Shown: one piece after another, positions 23,304-34,285 of the stretch
Layout: each line of letters starts with the position of its first letter
Numbering within the stretch: the first letter of the stretch is position 1
From: Lepidodermella squamata
Lineage: Eukaryota > Gastrotricha
Length of the DNA: 64,000 bases
Assembly: GCA_047495785.1 (NCBI GenBank)
Contig: JBLDXI010000036.1
Location: forward strand, 1,116,001-1,180,000
Direction of reading: 5' to 3'
Translations under genes and position numbers: made by a program
The notes under the pieces: generated by a model
What the model was told of the DNA's origin: nothing
The model's database searches: none
Seen by the model: only the letters and a program-made list of their open reading frames with translations

Positions 23304-26300
23304 TTAAATTAATTGGCCCATTTCGGGAATGGAAAAGGCTGCGCAGTTGATTTCGACGATTCGCAGCTGGTTCTGCGTCAGAGCTGCATTGAACATGTTC
23401 ATGCATGCAATGCTGCCCAAGTAAGTTGTAGACGTATCAGCCCATGCTCTAAGAAATAAAGCCAAGTGAGACCGTAATTCAAACAGGCGCAAACGTGAAA
23501 ACTTACCGTGCCAAGGCGAGCTGCCCGCTGCCAGTAATGGGTCGGTAGGGGTTTGCTGTACTACCACCTTTTCGATCGCAAAGAAAAGTCATCGAGGAAG
23601 CGCTAGCGTTGTACGTCAAAGTCAGAAAACGCCAGCTGAAAAAAGCCGGGCAGCTGATTACAGTCTGACTGGAGTTGAAAACCCTGGCGACGAAAGACCG
23701 GCCTGTGTTACCATTGATTCTCAAACCTGGCGTCGACCCGTCAGGAGCGTATTCGATGACTGTTCTCTGTGCAGCCGAGGTCGTGACGAAGAAGGCGATG
23801 GTGAAACTGCCGGTGCTGAACTTGATCTTTTCGGCAACCAATTTGATGAGACTTGTCGAGTTGTAAAAATAGGCCGTGTTCGCTAAACCAAATGGCCCAG
23901 AAACTTGCCGAAGAGCTGTAGTGGGGGTCGTAAAATTGGCCCTGGGATCGACTGAATCACTCAAATCTGAAACCAACGGCCAGGTGGCTACGGTAGACGT
24001 TAGCAGGGCGCTCAAGTTCTCAGGAGACCACGTTTTGCCAGCGTGAATTTGCAAACATTTCTTCCGAACTATCCACAACTGATTCACAGTTAGGACGGAT
24101 TTGAAAACCGACAGACAGGACAGTTGACCAGCCAAGCTGGCAGAGTTGTTGAAATTTCGACCAACTTTCAGTTTCGTGCTGGTTACTGCAGGTGTTGCGA
24201 CACTGGCCGATTCGGCTAAGCTGTCGCATACTGCTGTAATTTCTTTCGAATTCATGTTGTAAGAAACAGCGATGAAGACCCATGTTTGAATCGAGCTGAT
24301 GACGGAGAAGCAGCCAAGTGTATCTAGATTATTGAAATTATCTGAGAAAGACAGAAAAAAATGTGAAAATGTATGTCCGAGAATAAACCAAAAATTGTTA
24401 ACCTGGTGCAATTGTAGCCAAATTTTCAATAAGCAAATGAAGGCAAAATTTGATCCGTTTAACATCTCACCTCTATATATTGCCAATATGTTCACAGATG
24501 GGTTGTAATAAATTCGGAACAGGGCTGAATTATCGTAAAACTCAATTATCGGATACAAGACGCCGGAGGTTGTGGCGAAACGGACGTAAACAGATATGGT
24601 AAATGACGAGTTGCTGAGGTCGAGCTTGCTATTGGTCAGATCCAGATAACCAGCCCCTGGGCTGAAAGTCAGCGACGAGCCTGGGAAATCAAACGGGCCA
24701 GTGCTGTAGACAGGATCTTGAATTGTACCACTGATTTGATTCCCGCTGATATCAGTCACGCCGTAAGTCTCGGTGAGCGGGAGGAACATCAGTTCTAGTG
24801 GTAACCCGAAAGCAGTCTCTGAAACAAATTTCAGCAAACATTAATTTTAGAGTCAGAAATTCGATAAACGCACGTTGTTTGCATAGCTCGAAATTGCTGT
24901 AAGGCGAATTGTTTGATGGTGTCTAAGATAGCGAGAAATTAGAGCGAGCTGTCACTTATCGATTCAAAGCTCACCCAATCTTGAGGACAGTTGCCTGCTA
25001 GGCATTTTGCAGTCATCAACAGCTGGTTACTGCACAAGTTGTACTGTTTGAGAGATGGGAAAATGTATTAGGAATTATATTAAAATTAAATTAAATAAAC
25101 TCAAAATTTCATGAATAGGCGTCTTTCTAATGATCTCCCCTGTAGTTTCATTATAGACTAAATATCTGCATTAAATCACATCAATTTCGTCCAAATTTCG
25201 AAGCATTCGACAAGAATGATGGCCAGTCAAAGAAAGCCTTCTTACCGGCATAGCAGCTAGGCAGGCAGCGTAATTGTCGGAAAAGTTGCCACTCGCATAA
25301 ACGCCAGACTACATAGAACAAAGCCTTGGTTGAACGAATTGGTTTGATCTACATTAAATAAACCGCTGATAATCCTTGCGGACAAGTTGGGGAATCTTGG
25401 CACACTCCAGCTGCAGCACATTGATAGGCGCTCTTTAAACATAAAGGGATGTAAAGTGTTTACAAAAAAAAATCAAATTTTTACCGATGTCACACAGGCA
25501 CTCTGAGACGTAAAGCTAACGCTTCCGATCTGCAAAATTGCCAAAAACATCCTTACCGGAAGCTTTTATCCATCAACTAACATTAACAAGAGGATTTGGG
25601 CACGACGGGCCAATGTAGCAGCCGTTGAATGCCATAGCGTTAACGTAACAGTGAACGTATTCGATAGCTAGTAAAACAAGATTTTATCCATCCCACAAGT
25701 CTTACGAATAAAAAGCAACTTTTGCAAATAGCGAAGGAGTCAAAGACACCGCCACCTGAACTCGCGATCTGAAAGCAGTGTTTCTCGGAAATAGGGATAA
25801 AAAACTAAGCAGACAACCCACAGCAGACGCTGGGCATGTCGAGTTGACGGGGACGCAAATGAAGAGGAAATTTGTATTAGATTCGAAACATCGTTTATGC
25901 TTTCCCTTTTCGACGAAGAGAGATAAATGAAGACGCACACTAGATCAATTTTCTCACCTGGATCGAAGCTACACATGCTTGGAAATTCGCCGCAAACTGC
26001 GTAGAGCTCGATCCAATGCTTCCAAGCTAAAAATTTGAAAAACAACCGTCAATTTCTGAAAGCTTGAAATTCCACAGTACCAGGCCGTAAAAAAAACAAA
26101 GAACAGAAAAAGAAGTCCATCTTAACTTCGCAATTTTAAAATTCATATTACGTCGAATTTATCGGTTCCATTCGGGCATGAATCAATGCAGCTACCACCG
26201 GTTGTATTATCGTAGCACATGTTGATCGCCTGTCGCAAGAAATTACTCGAAGCTTCAAATAATAAAGACTCAAAATCTAGTATACCCCAGCTTCACACGA

Positions 26301-28059
26301 TGGTTTCGTCGGGAATATTGTCACACCAGGTGTCTATAGAATGTAAATCGAAGTATTGAGGTGGAATTAACAAAATATAACTACATCTGTTCCATCGCAT
26401 GCGATTTGAGCGGGCTTGCATCCGGAAAATCTCAGCCCTCCAGTGCCGAAACAGCGCCGATGTGGGAAGAAAGACTGTGGTGCTGCAAAAATTAACCAAT
26501 ATCTTCAAAAATGTGTAATTCTATTAGTTTTACAAACCTGATTCGCATTCGCCGAGGTTCGTGAATGAAACGTCCGTTGAGAACTGGTTGGTACTACCAG
26601 CGGGGCAACTTTCGCTGCCATCTGTTGGTATACACTTGACAAGTGAATACGTTTGCGAGTTCAGGCAGAATGTATGCGGTTTCTAAATATGCAGAGGAAA
26701 AATCAGAAAATTGCAATAAACTCATGAGCCTTGTACATACCTTGTATATTGGGAGATATCTCAGGCATTGGGCATAATTTGTGCCGAAATCGTTCACGCT
26801 GTTGAAAGTTAAAACCTGAAATGACAAATCTAAACAATTTGTTACATCGATCCATTCCCTACCAGACTCATCGGCGAACGGCATATGCCTTGACAAATAA
26901 AAACAGAGGCAGATTTGCAAAGGGCTGCTGCCTGTAATGGAAAGACGAACATACAAAAGTAAAATTTATCACTGCAACAAACCCCAGCAGTGCAATGATT
27001 TTTGTCAATGTAGATTCCAGCGCTGAAAGCCTAGAAAATACAATTTTATTGAAATCGAAATTTCCAGGTGAAACGAAAAATGAATAGAATACAGCTTCAT
27101 GTCGAAAAACAGAAATAATGAAAATAATTTATAATTCCACTAATTTTAAAATTTCGACTTTGAATGCAGCTTCACCTGAGACTGCGTTGATTCATTGCAT
27201 CCTGGATTAGCCAATAGGCAGCCAGCAAATGATCCATCAGTTTTCGAGAAGCACCGAACGTGCGGCGAATAATCAGGACTTTTTACAGCTATAATACAAT
27301 TGAACATGTAACAAAGTGAACACATTGAACCGTCAACCTCTGATTCGCGATAAGCAGTCGGACAAAGTAATTATCAGGTTCAATTCACGCTAAAATACAA
27401 CATTAAATTTAAAGTTGAAATGGACTTCAGGGTACCAATCTCACCCAGCCAGCTGGACATTGGCCGTCAATCGGGACACAGGTTAGAGCGGAGCCATTAC
27501 CACACTGGATCGCTGGGTTGTCCTGCGCAGAAAAATACACAGCTTTCAATAGAAAATTTCTCATAGCAAACCATATAAGGCCGAATAGCGCCGAGGCAGG
27601 CTTCATAACGCGGCCTGAATGCCAAACCCGTAAAATCTAAATGCTGTTGGGAATCAAAATAATTTTCGGATAATTATTGAAAGAAAAAAATTACCGGAAT
27701 TTCCTCCTTTGAACAAGAAACGAGTTTGGGGAGGCATCTCAAAGTGAACAGCTGCGGGTTGTAGCAGCTGTGGGCTGACTAAAATAACAGCCCACGTGAA
27801 AATTGTAACAAAAATCCTCGTATCAACTTACGCCTTGTTTACAACTCGTGGAATCAGGAAGCGCTGGGCCCAGCTATTCCCATTAAAATAAATGAAGCTG
27901 TGTTGTATCATAGACCAAGCTTACCTGGACTTCTTCGAATTGGTCACAGTCAGGTTTGCAGTCGACGAATGCGTCGTTCCATCGTGAAAAGCATCGCTTG
28001 TAACAGTCAACACTGCTAAAAGCGAGCGTGACTAGCAAAAGAATTTGCAAAAAATTCAT
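23304..28059 (-). CDS. gene E: secreted protein, about 11 four-cysteine modules plus two LamG domains
   Basis: Twenty-five exons give 2994 nt (997 aa) with all phases consistent: 27925-28059, 27832-27873, 27695-27778, 27572-27643, 27445-27522, 27338-27389, 27176-27288, 26983-27030, 26863-26931, 26741-26815, 26538-26682, 26385-26482, 26152-26229, 25958-26026, 25822-25899, 25720-25768, 25582-25667, 25485-25529, 25364-25432, 25246-25308, 24975-25043, 24874-24922, 24471-24818, 23507-24341, 23304-23448. The ATG at 28059 was chosen because it begins a signal peptide (MNFLQILLLVTLAFSSVDC). The upstream in-frame extension lacks one. Modules fill about residues 20-555; two LamG-like domains follow (WVFIAVSYN, CLSVFKSVLTVNQLW; then GSFTIAFFVTTS and CMNMFNAALTQNQLRIVEI). 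Intron 23 (24342-24470) is 129 nt without a stop, so it could be retained. Best candidate for a functional member. Confidence 0.88.
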
Positions 28060-28944
28060 AGTAATTTCCGTGGTTGAAAATTGTTTGAATGAACAGTTGC
28101 GATACGTTTGCCTGAAATCACGTATTTTTTCAAACGTGGAGTTTCTTGGTCGCGTGCTGTGAAAAAGCGATGTTCCAATTTCCAACGACACTGAGGCAAT
28201 AGATCAAAGGTGCTTTACCATTAACGTTCATGATTTATTATATAATTGTCGTAAATGGTGCTTTAATCGCACGCAGCTATGAACCATATCACTGCTGATT
28301 GTTGTCGATGTTTTTATTTTTATTTTGTTTGCCTCTGCTGCTCTTCGAGAAAATAAGTCAGAGATTCAAGCTGATAGGCACTCCACAGACTCTATGACAA
28401 TACTTGGCTGCCATAACCATGCGAGCCGGTCTAGGTAGTTTTTGTGTTGAATCATATGTTCGGGGAGAGTATTTCTTCATACCGAAGTTAAGAAGCTAAT
28501 TTTCTATTGAGGCCCCAAGCTATCATGCGTTACCTTTCTTCCTGGTCAATGATTTGCATATGCACACGTGCATATGTGCAACATAAGCTGTGCGCGCCTG
28601 AGATTTTACAAAAAAAACTTGCAACACGAGCTGGGAGCGATCTCTTGGCGCTAAATTCACTACCCTGTTACCGTTCTCGCATTAAAAACTGTCTTGCTTT
28701 TATGCAAAACAGACAGCGTGGAGATTCTCTCTTCGCCTAAAGAGGTAGCTCCGTGCTCCGTGATTTTTTCAGTTCTGCTCATCTCGTCTAGCACGTATGT
28801 TATGCCGCCTTTCCCCTTCTGAAGTGTGACACTAGCGAAAGATGCCGCTCTTTCTTAAATTTCTTCGAAATTTCCTGCTCAGCCGCGTAGAACAGTTGTT
28901 AAATCTTAAAAGTTGCTCCACTATAAAATTTTATAGCGAAATAA
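28060..28944. other. gene E 5' flank and intergenic, no gene recognised
   Basis: No exons of the family. Open frames at 28507-28740 and 28842-29045 carry no recognisable domain. Confidence 0.4.
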
Positions 28945-29900
28945 TAAGCCGAATTTTCCGGCGCCAGGCAGCCCATGATGATATCACACCTTCGTCTACA
29001 TTCTGTAACATTTTCACATTAGGCTTTTTAAACTGGGCAACATAAAAGTTGGTAAAACAAAATAGCGAGAACCGAGGAAAATGTTCCTCACTGATAACTA
29101 CTGCAAGCACCATGTGACTCACCCAGCTACGATGAATCATGTGCGCACTAGAAAATTGTGCGGCTACAATCATTGGCAAGGACTAGGAAAATGGATTAGG
29201 TAAAAGGTTTCTTTTAAATTTCGAAGCATTCGACAAGAATGATGGCCAGTCAAAAGGCTTCTTACCGGCATAGCTGCTAGGCAGGCAGCGTAACTGTCGG
29301 AAAAGTTGCCATTCGCATAAACGCCAGACTAAATAGAACAAAGCCTTGGTTAAACGAATTCGCTTGATGTAAGCTAGTCTTCAACGCAGGCGGGATTGAC
29401 GAAAACGTCGTCAAACCCCGCCCGTCAACGACATCAATGAACGAAATGAAATAAACCGCTGATAATCCTTACGGACAAGTTGGCGAATCTTGGAACATTG
29501 ATAGACGCTCTAGAAATACAGTGAAAATCAAAAGGTTTGAAAGAAAAAACGAACAAGATGTGCCTGAGATGCAGAGGCCTACACTGGCGTACGAGCCATT
29601 GCCTTCGAGCTTTTAAAATAGAGCAGCAGTTATAAGAGGCAACCAGAGAGCTAGAGAGGCTCAATTCTTTCAAACCTAGTTATCAGGACACGTGTAGTTC
29701 GATTGAACACATGTTTTCATCACTCCGCTGTCTGTGCATCGCTTGAAAGATTGATTCTGAAGATCAAAGGTGTACAATGTATTGAATAAATTAGCGCTGA
29801 TGAATTGACAGCAAATTTCAATAGAGCCGCGTTGCAAGCAGCTAAACTGTCCTTCAGGGCGGTATTCCTGAACCAATCAAGCTAAAACATTAATACAGTT
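28945..29900 (-). pseudogene. pseudogene P2: joined fragments of gene E-like and gene B-like copies
   Basis: 28945-29195 is repeat X copy 2. About 29205-29520 duplicates the gene E exon 20/19 region: exon 20 is intact (SGVYANGNFSDSYAACLAAM), but exon 19 is shortened and its preceding intron carries about 80 bp of foreign sequence near 29370-29450. From about 29530 to 29900 the sequence switches to a copy of gene B exons 6, 5 and 4, including QSFKRCTDSGVMKTCVQSN. The two subfamilies are thus joined at about 29525. No start, LamG or complete module series, so it is non-coding. Confidence 0.75.
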
Positions 29901-30749
29901 ATAATACAGAAAAACAGTGAAAATGAAAAGTTACGCACGGTCAGGAATTCGTTCAGTTGAAACTAAAAATATCTCACATGCGCCTGAACTATTTTTAGCT
30001 TCAAGCTTGATTATGCCGGTATTAAGGTTTCATTTGCCAATTTTCACCTTGCCTTGTAGCTTGCCTTGCGTCACACATTGCCATGTGCCAGTATCCGTGA
30101 ACTCGTCAACATGCGTGCCTGTTGAGCGTCTCTCGCGAAATCCGTACCTAGCTGGAATTTTGATGGCATGGGTGCCCAATCCGTTGCGAACGCGTTTCAT
30201 TGCCGTGATAAAAATTTTTTGAGATTCGATTGTCGACCTTCTACGAAATTTCTATGAAAGTCGTGGCGGTAACAGCTAGTAAAGCTTTCTGCTCGAATTT
30301 CTCAACACTTCGTAACGCTTAGTGACACGATGATCCGTTACATGCCGTTACATGCCGCTACAAGCCTTGGGTTTGGTAAACGTGACGCGTGACATGGCAC
30401 AGAGTGATATAGCTAATTTAAATTGCCTTCAAACGCTGCGCCGAGTAGAAAGGGTAAAAATGAATTTCCAGAAAATGAAACACAGCAGCACCTCAGCTCG
30501 GCTTTGGATTTGACATTTTTTCATGTTTGGGAATGAAGCGCCGCTCTGCAACAAAATAGGCCTGGAACATGATTTAGGATTAAGGAAATCTGATGTTTGC
30601 TTTGATAGGACAGTGGCCATGCATTGTTTTATTTTCTTCAAGATGTAAGAATTTGCCGATAAATAACATTCGGATTCATATTAGTTATTAAGATTTAGGT
30701 TAGCAAGCAGCTAGCATAATTTAACAGCGGTCAGTAACGGCCATGGATT
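29901..30749. other. intergenic, no gene recognised
   Basis: Nothing exon-like. Short frames at 29917-30222 and 30429-30641 have no recognisable content. Confidence 0.4.
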
Positions 30750-32080
30750 TCAGCGCATGCCTGGAACTTGGAAAGCGGCGCAATTGATCTCAACGATACG
30801 CCTCTGGCCGAAAGTGAGAACTTGGTTGAATATACTCAAGCAAGTCAAATAATTATCATAGTGGTCTTGTGGATCTGCCCAAGATCTGTCAAAAGAACAC
30901 GTATAACTCTTAACATATATGTATTGCTGTTTACTGATCAGACACTTACCGCCCTAGGATGAATTGACCACTTTTGGTAATGGGCCGCTTTCCACTGCCT
31001 ATCAAGCCACCGTTGCTGTCGCCATAGAAACTCAGCTTGTCGCCATCTGCATCGAGCGTGATTGTTAGAAAATGCCAGCCATCTCCCGCAAGAGCACTAG
31101 TGGCGATTGAAGTTAATGTATCGCCGTACGGCCGAATGTTGAAATACGTCAAGTTGGCTGCTATGATTTTAAGCCCCAGAGTCGTTCCGTCAGGGGCGAA
31201 TTCAAGAATCGGTTTGCTCTGTGATCCCGGGTTGTCATTTGCGTTCAAGGCAAACAATGCGATAGTGAAACTACCACTGTCGAGCTTGACTTTGTCAGCA
31301 GTCACAACAATAGGATCACTAGAGGTGAATTCGAAGACCTGCTCACCAAAAGGGCCTAGCCATGTAATGCAAAAGGGTGGTCAATTCTTCGGGGATCCAC
31401 GTTTTGCCGGCGTGAATTTGCAGACACTTCTTCCTCACAATCCACAATTGTTGCAGCGTTAGAGCTCGATCAAAAATCGATAGACAAGCTATTTGACCTG
31501 GAAGACTCGAGTTATCCGCGAAATTCCTACCAATTTTCACTCTACTACTCGTCTTGATCGAATTTGTATTAAGTCTGTAAACAACCGAGTCGCAAAGTAG
31601 AAGGAATCGTTTCGTTGATTTATCGTATGTGGCGGCGATAAAGACCCACGGCAGAGACGGCCCATTTACTGCTTTACATTGCCACACATTCATCGAATCC
31701 CCACTACCTGCGAAAATAACATTTTTTTATTCAGAAGGATAGGAAAGACAGCTGAACTTGTTTACGCCTTCCGATTACTAGACCTGATTCAGACGTTCAG
31801 GCGCTGGGAAGAGTAACAAACAACCCCATTCAAATTCGCATTTCAAGTTATCGTCGGGCAACAGTGCGCGAAGTACGGGGGGGAATGGAGGGTATCATAC
31901 CCCCCAGTTCGCAAGGCCAAAGTGGAAAAACTCCAAAAAATCCACAGGGTGGACCCTTTGGTCATAAAATTTGGTCCCGAAAATACCCCCTAGTTCGAGG
32001 ATCCACTTCGCGCACTGTCGGGCAAGATTAATTTCACGGATGTGTAATTCTCAAAGCCATGATATCGAATTTTATGTAAA

Positions 32081-32623
32081 CGCAGTACGCAGAGAAGCTA
32101 TGGAATTTGCTCCAAGAGCAGTCACAGTAAATCAAATTCGGCAAAGACGCGCCCCAGAGCAGGCATGCTGCGAGGCATAATGGCTCGACGTGTTCTACCG
32201 CAAAAGTTGGGTATAACTTTCCACAAAGCATTATCGGAAAGTGTGATGACGTACATTGCACCCGCATGGTATTGCATGCCGAAATCATCGAGAGAAAGGC
32301 TGTTCGAAATCCAAGCGAATGGCCTAAGAGCCGCGCTAGATCTGCCATATGACGCTGATGCTTACGGAACCCTATTTCTGGCAGAAGTAAAATCTATTGA
32401 AGACGTACTTTGGGACAGACTAGAAGAATATGGAAAGCGTTGCCTCCAGACCAGCGAAGTCATGGCCAGCTATCTGCGCTACATTTGGCACCTCGAATTC
32501 GACGCTTCCGGGAGTAAAATCATGAGCAATCACTCACCAGCTTGGAAGATCCGCCACCTTGCGGGCACCTCTGTTGAACCGTTGAAGGAAAATAAACCCA
32601 TATGGCTTCTATACGCGGACTAG
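32081..32623 (+). pseudogene. Jockey-like LINE C-terminal RT fragment in gene B intron 12
   Basis: An open frame of about 150 codons (from 32165) reads ITFHKALSESVMTYIAPAWY, then FEIQANGLRAALDLPYDADA and VLWDRLEEYGKRCLQ. This resembles the region after the RT palm in Jockey-type LINEs (Y..P.W, Q...LR...). No upstream RT motifs are present. It lies opposite to the direction of gene B. Confidence 0.6.
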
Positions 32624-32800
32624 CACTCAGATCTCCCGCGATCGTATGACCGCCCTAATTGAAACTCATTTGCTGGTTCAGTCCAGTTCACCCATTTTAC
32701 ACTTTGAGCTTGCCTTTCAGAGCCGGAGCCTTGAATCCCTGACCTGAGCCTACCGGTAAGCCCTTGCCCTATTTAATCCTTCCCTTTTGATTCATAGAGA

Positions 32801-32906
32801 GCCTTGAGCCTTCACCTGAGTCTTCACCTGAGCCTTCACCCTGAGTCTTCACCCTGAGCCTACGCCTTGAGCCTTCACCCTGAGCCTACGCCTTGAGCCT
32901 TCACCT
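32801..32906. repeat. GAGCCTTCACCCT minisatellite
   Basis: About eight imperfect copies of a 12-14 bp unit, GAGCCTTCACCCT or GAGCCTACGCCTT, in gene B intron 12 just after the LINE fragment. Confidence 0.75.
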
Positions 32907-33132
32907 TTGGAGTTAAATTTTGTAAGTCTAACAATCACCTGTAAGCTAACATGTTTTATTTTGTTGAATCCGACAACAACCTGTCAACACCTCTTCGAAC
33001 GGACAAACGAGAAAGACCGTTCAACTTGACCCAGCGAACAGCCCTGGATCCCTCGAACGAGTCGATAAAACAATAAAAACACAAAAAAAAATCCTTACTA
33101 CAAATCATATCTGATCAAATACGTGATGTGTG

Positions 33133-33163
33133 AATATAAATATAAATATATATATATATATAT
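33133..33163. repeat. TA-rich microsatellite
   Basis: ATATAAATATAAA followed by a (TA)n tract. Confidence 0.7.
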
Positions 33164-33630
33164 GTGCTACGTAATGTGCTAATGACTCTGCTCCTTGACC
33201 GAGAGCACCTCTGGGTGAGTGGTCAAAAACAAATAAATCTAAAAATTTGCCAAATTCGTGAAATTAAAAGTTGTTTGCTGTTTCGTTGACTAAATGGCTA
33301 GAGATCAGCCAAAGAATGACCAATACCGTAATCCGGTACACTTTTGAGCATATCACGCAAATCAGCTCTTCTCTGAAACCGTGGGGATCTACCGCTTGGA
33401 AATTTTACTGAATATTGGTCTCGTTGAGATCTAACATTTTGCCAAGTTTCGCCAACACAGCCCCCACGGTCTCGTCCTTAAAAATTCCCAAAAAACAACG
33501 TTTTTGGTCTACTTTCAAGTGTTGTCCTGTGATAATCGTAGCAGATATTCGCGAGGTCCAACTTGGCGAATTCAAGGTTATACTTTTCTGAAGAAGTAGC
33601 CAAAAAGGCACGTCCTTCTATAGAGTGGTT

Positions 33631-34285
33631 CATAGATAATAATAAAGATCGGAAGCTTACGATCCTGCCATAGTGTCGAAATTTTAGTGTGCAAAGGTCA
33701 CCATGTGCAAAGGTCACCATGTGCAAAGCCACATTTTTGTGCGTTTTATTTGTGCCATGTGCGCCTAGCTAAATGCATGTTAAATCGACCCATTTTTAAA
33801 TCGATTTTTTGGAAAACATCATTTTTCTGATTTTTTGATAATTTTTACCCTAGTACAACTCTTAGCGCTCTTTCGAACGAGACCAGGCTCATCATCCTGG
33901 GACCTTTGCAAGGCCACCTAGACATTCGCAAAGTAGGTCACAAAAATGCGAAGATCGAAATTTGTCGATTATGTCGGGGCGGAAAAAATTGTTAAAATTT
34001 GATCGAAAAATTTCAGAAAAAATATTTTCTTTACCAGGATGGGCTAAGCTATCGAAATATATATCGCTAAAAGTTGTACTAGGGTAAAAATTATCAAAAA
34101 ATCAGAAAAATGACGTTTTTCAAAAAATCGATTTAAAAATGGGTCGATTTTACATGCATTTAGCTAGGCGCACATGGCACAAATAAAACGCACAAAAATG
34201 TGGCTTTGCACATGGTGACCTTTGCACCCTAAAATTTTGACACTATGGCAGGATCGTAAGCTTCCGATCTTTATTATTATCTATG
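33631..34285. mobile_element. CATAGA-type fold-back MITE in gene B intron 12
   Basis: 655 bp with long, nearly exact arms: left CATAGATAATAATAAAGATC with GGAAGCTTACGATCCTGCCA, right its inverse ending TATTATTATCTATG. Inner arms carry ATGTGCAAAGGTCACCATG-like and AAATCGATTTTTTG-like blocks on both sides. The terminal layout (AGATCGGAA, CGATC, CCATAGTG) matches the copies at 12242 and 17415, although the core differs. Confidence 0.85.
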
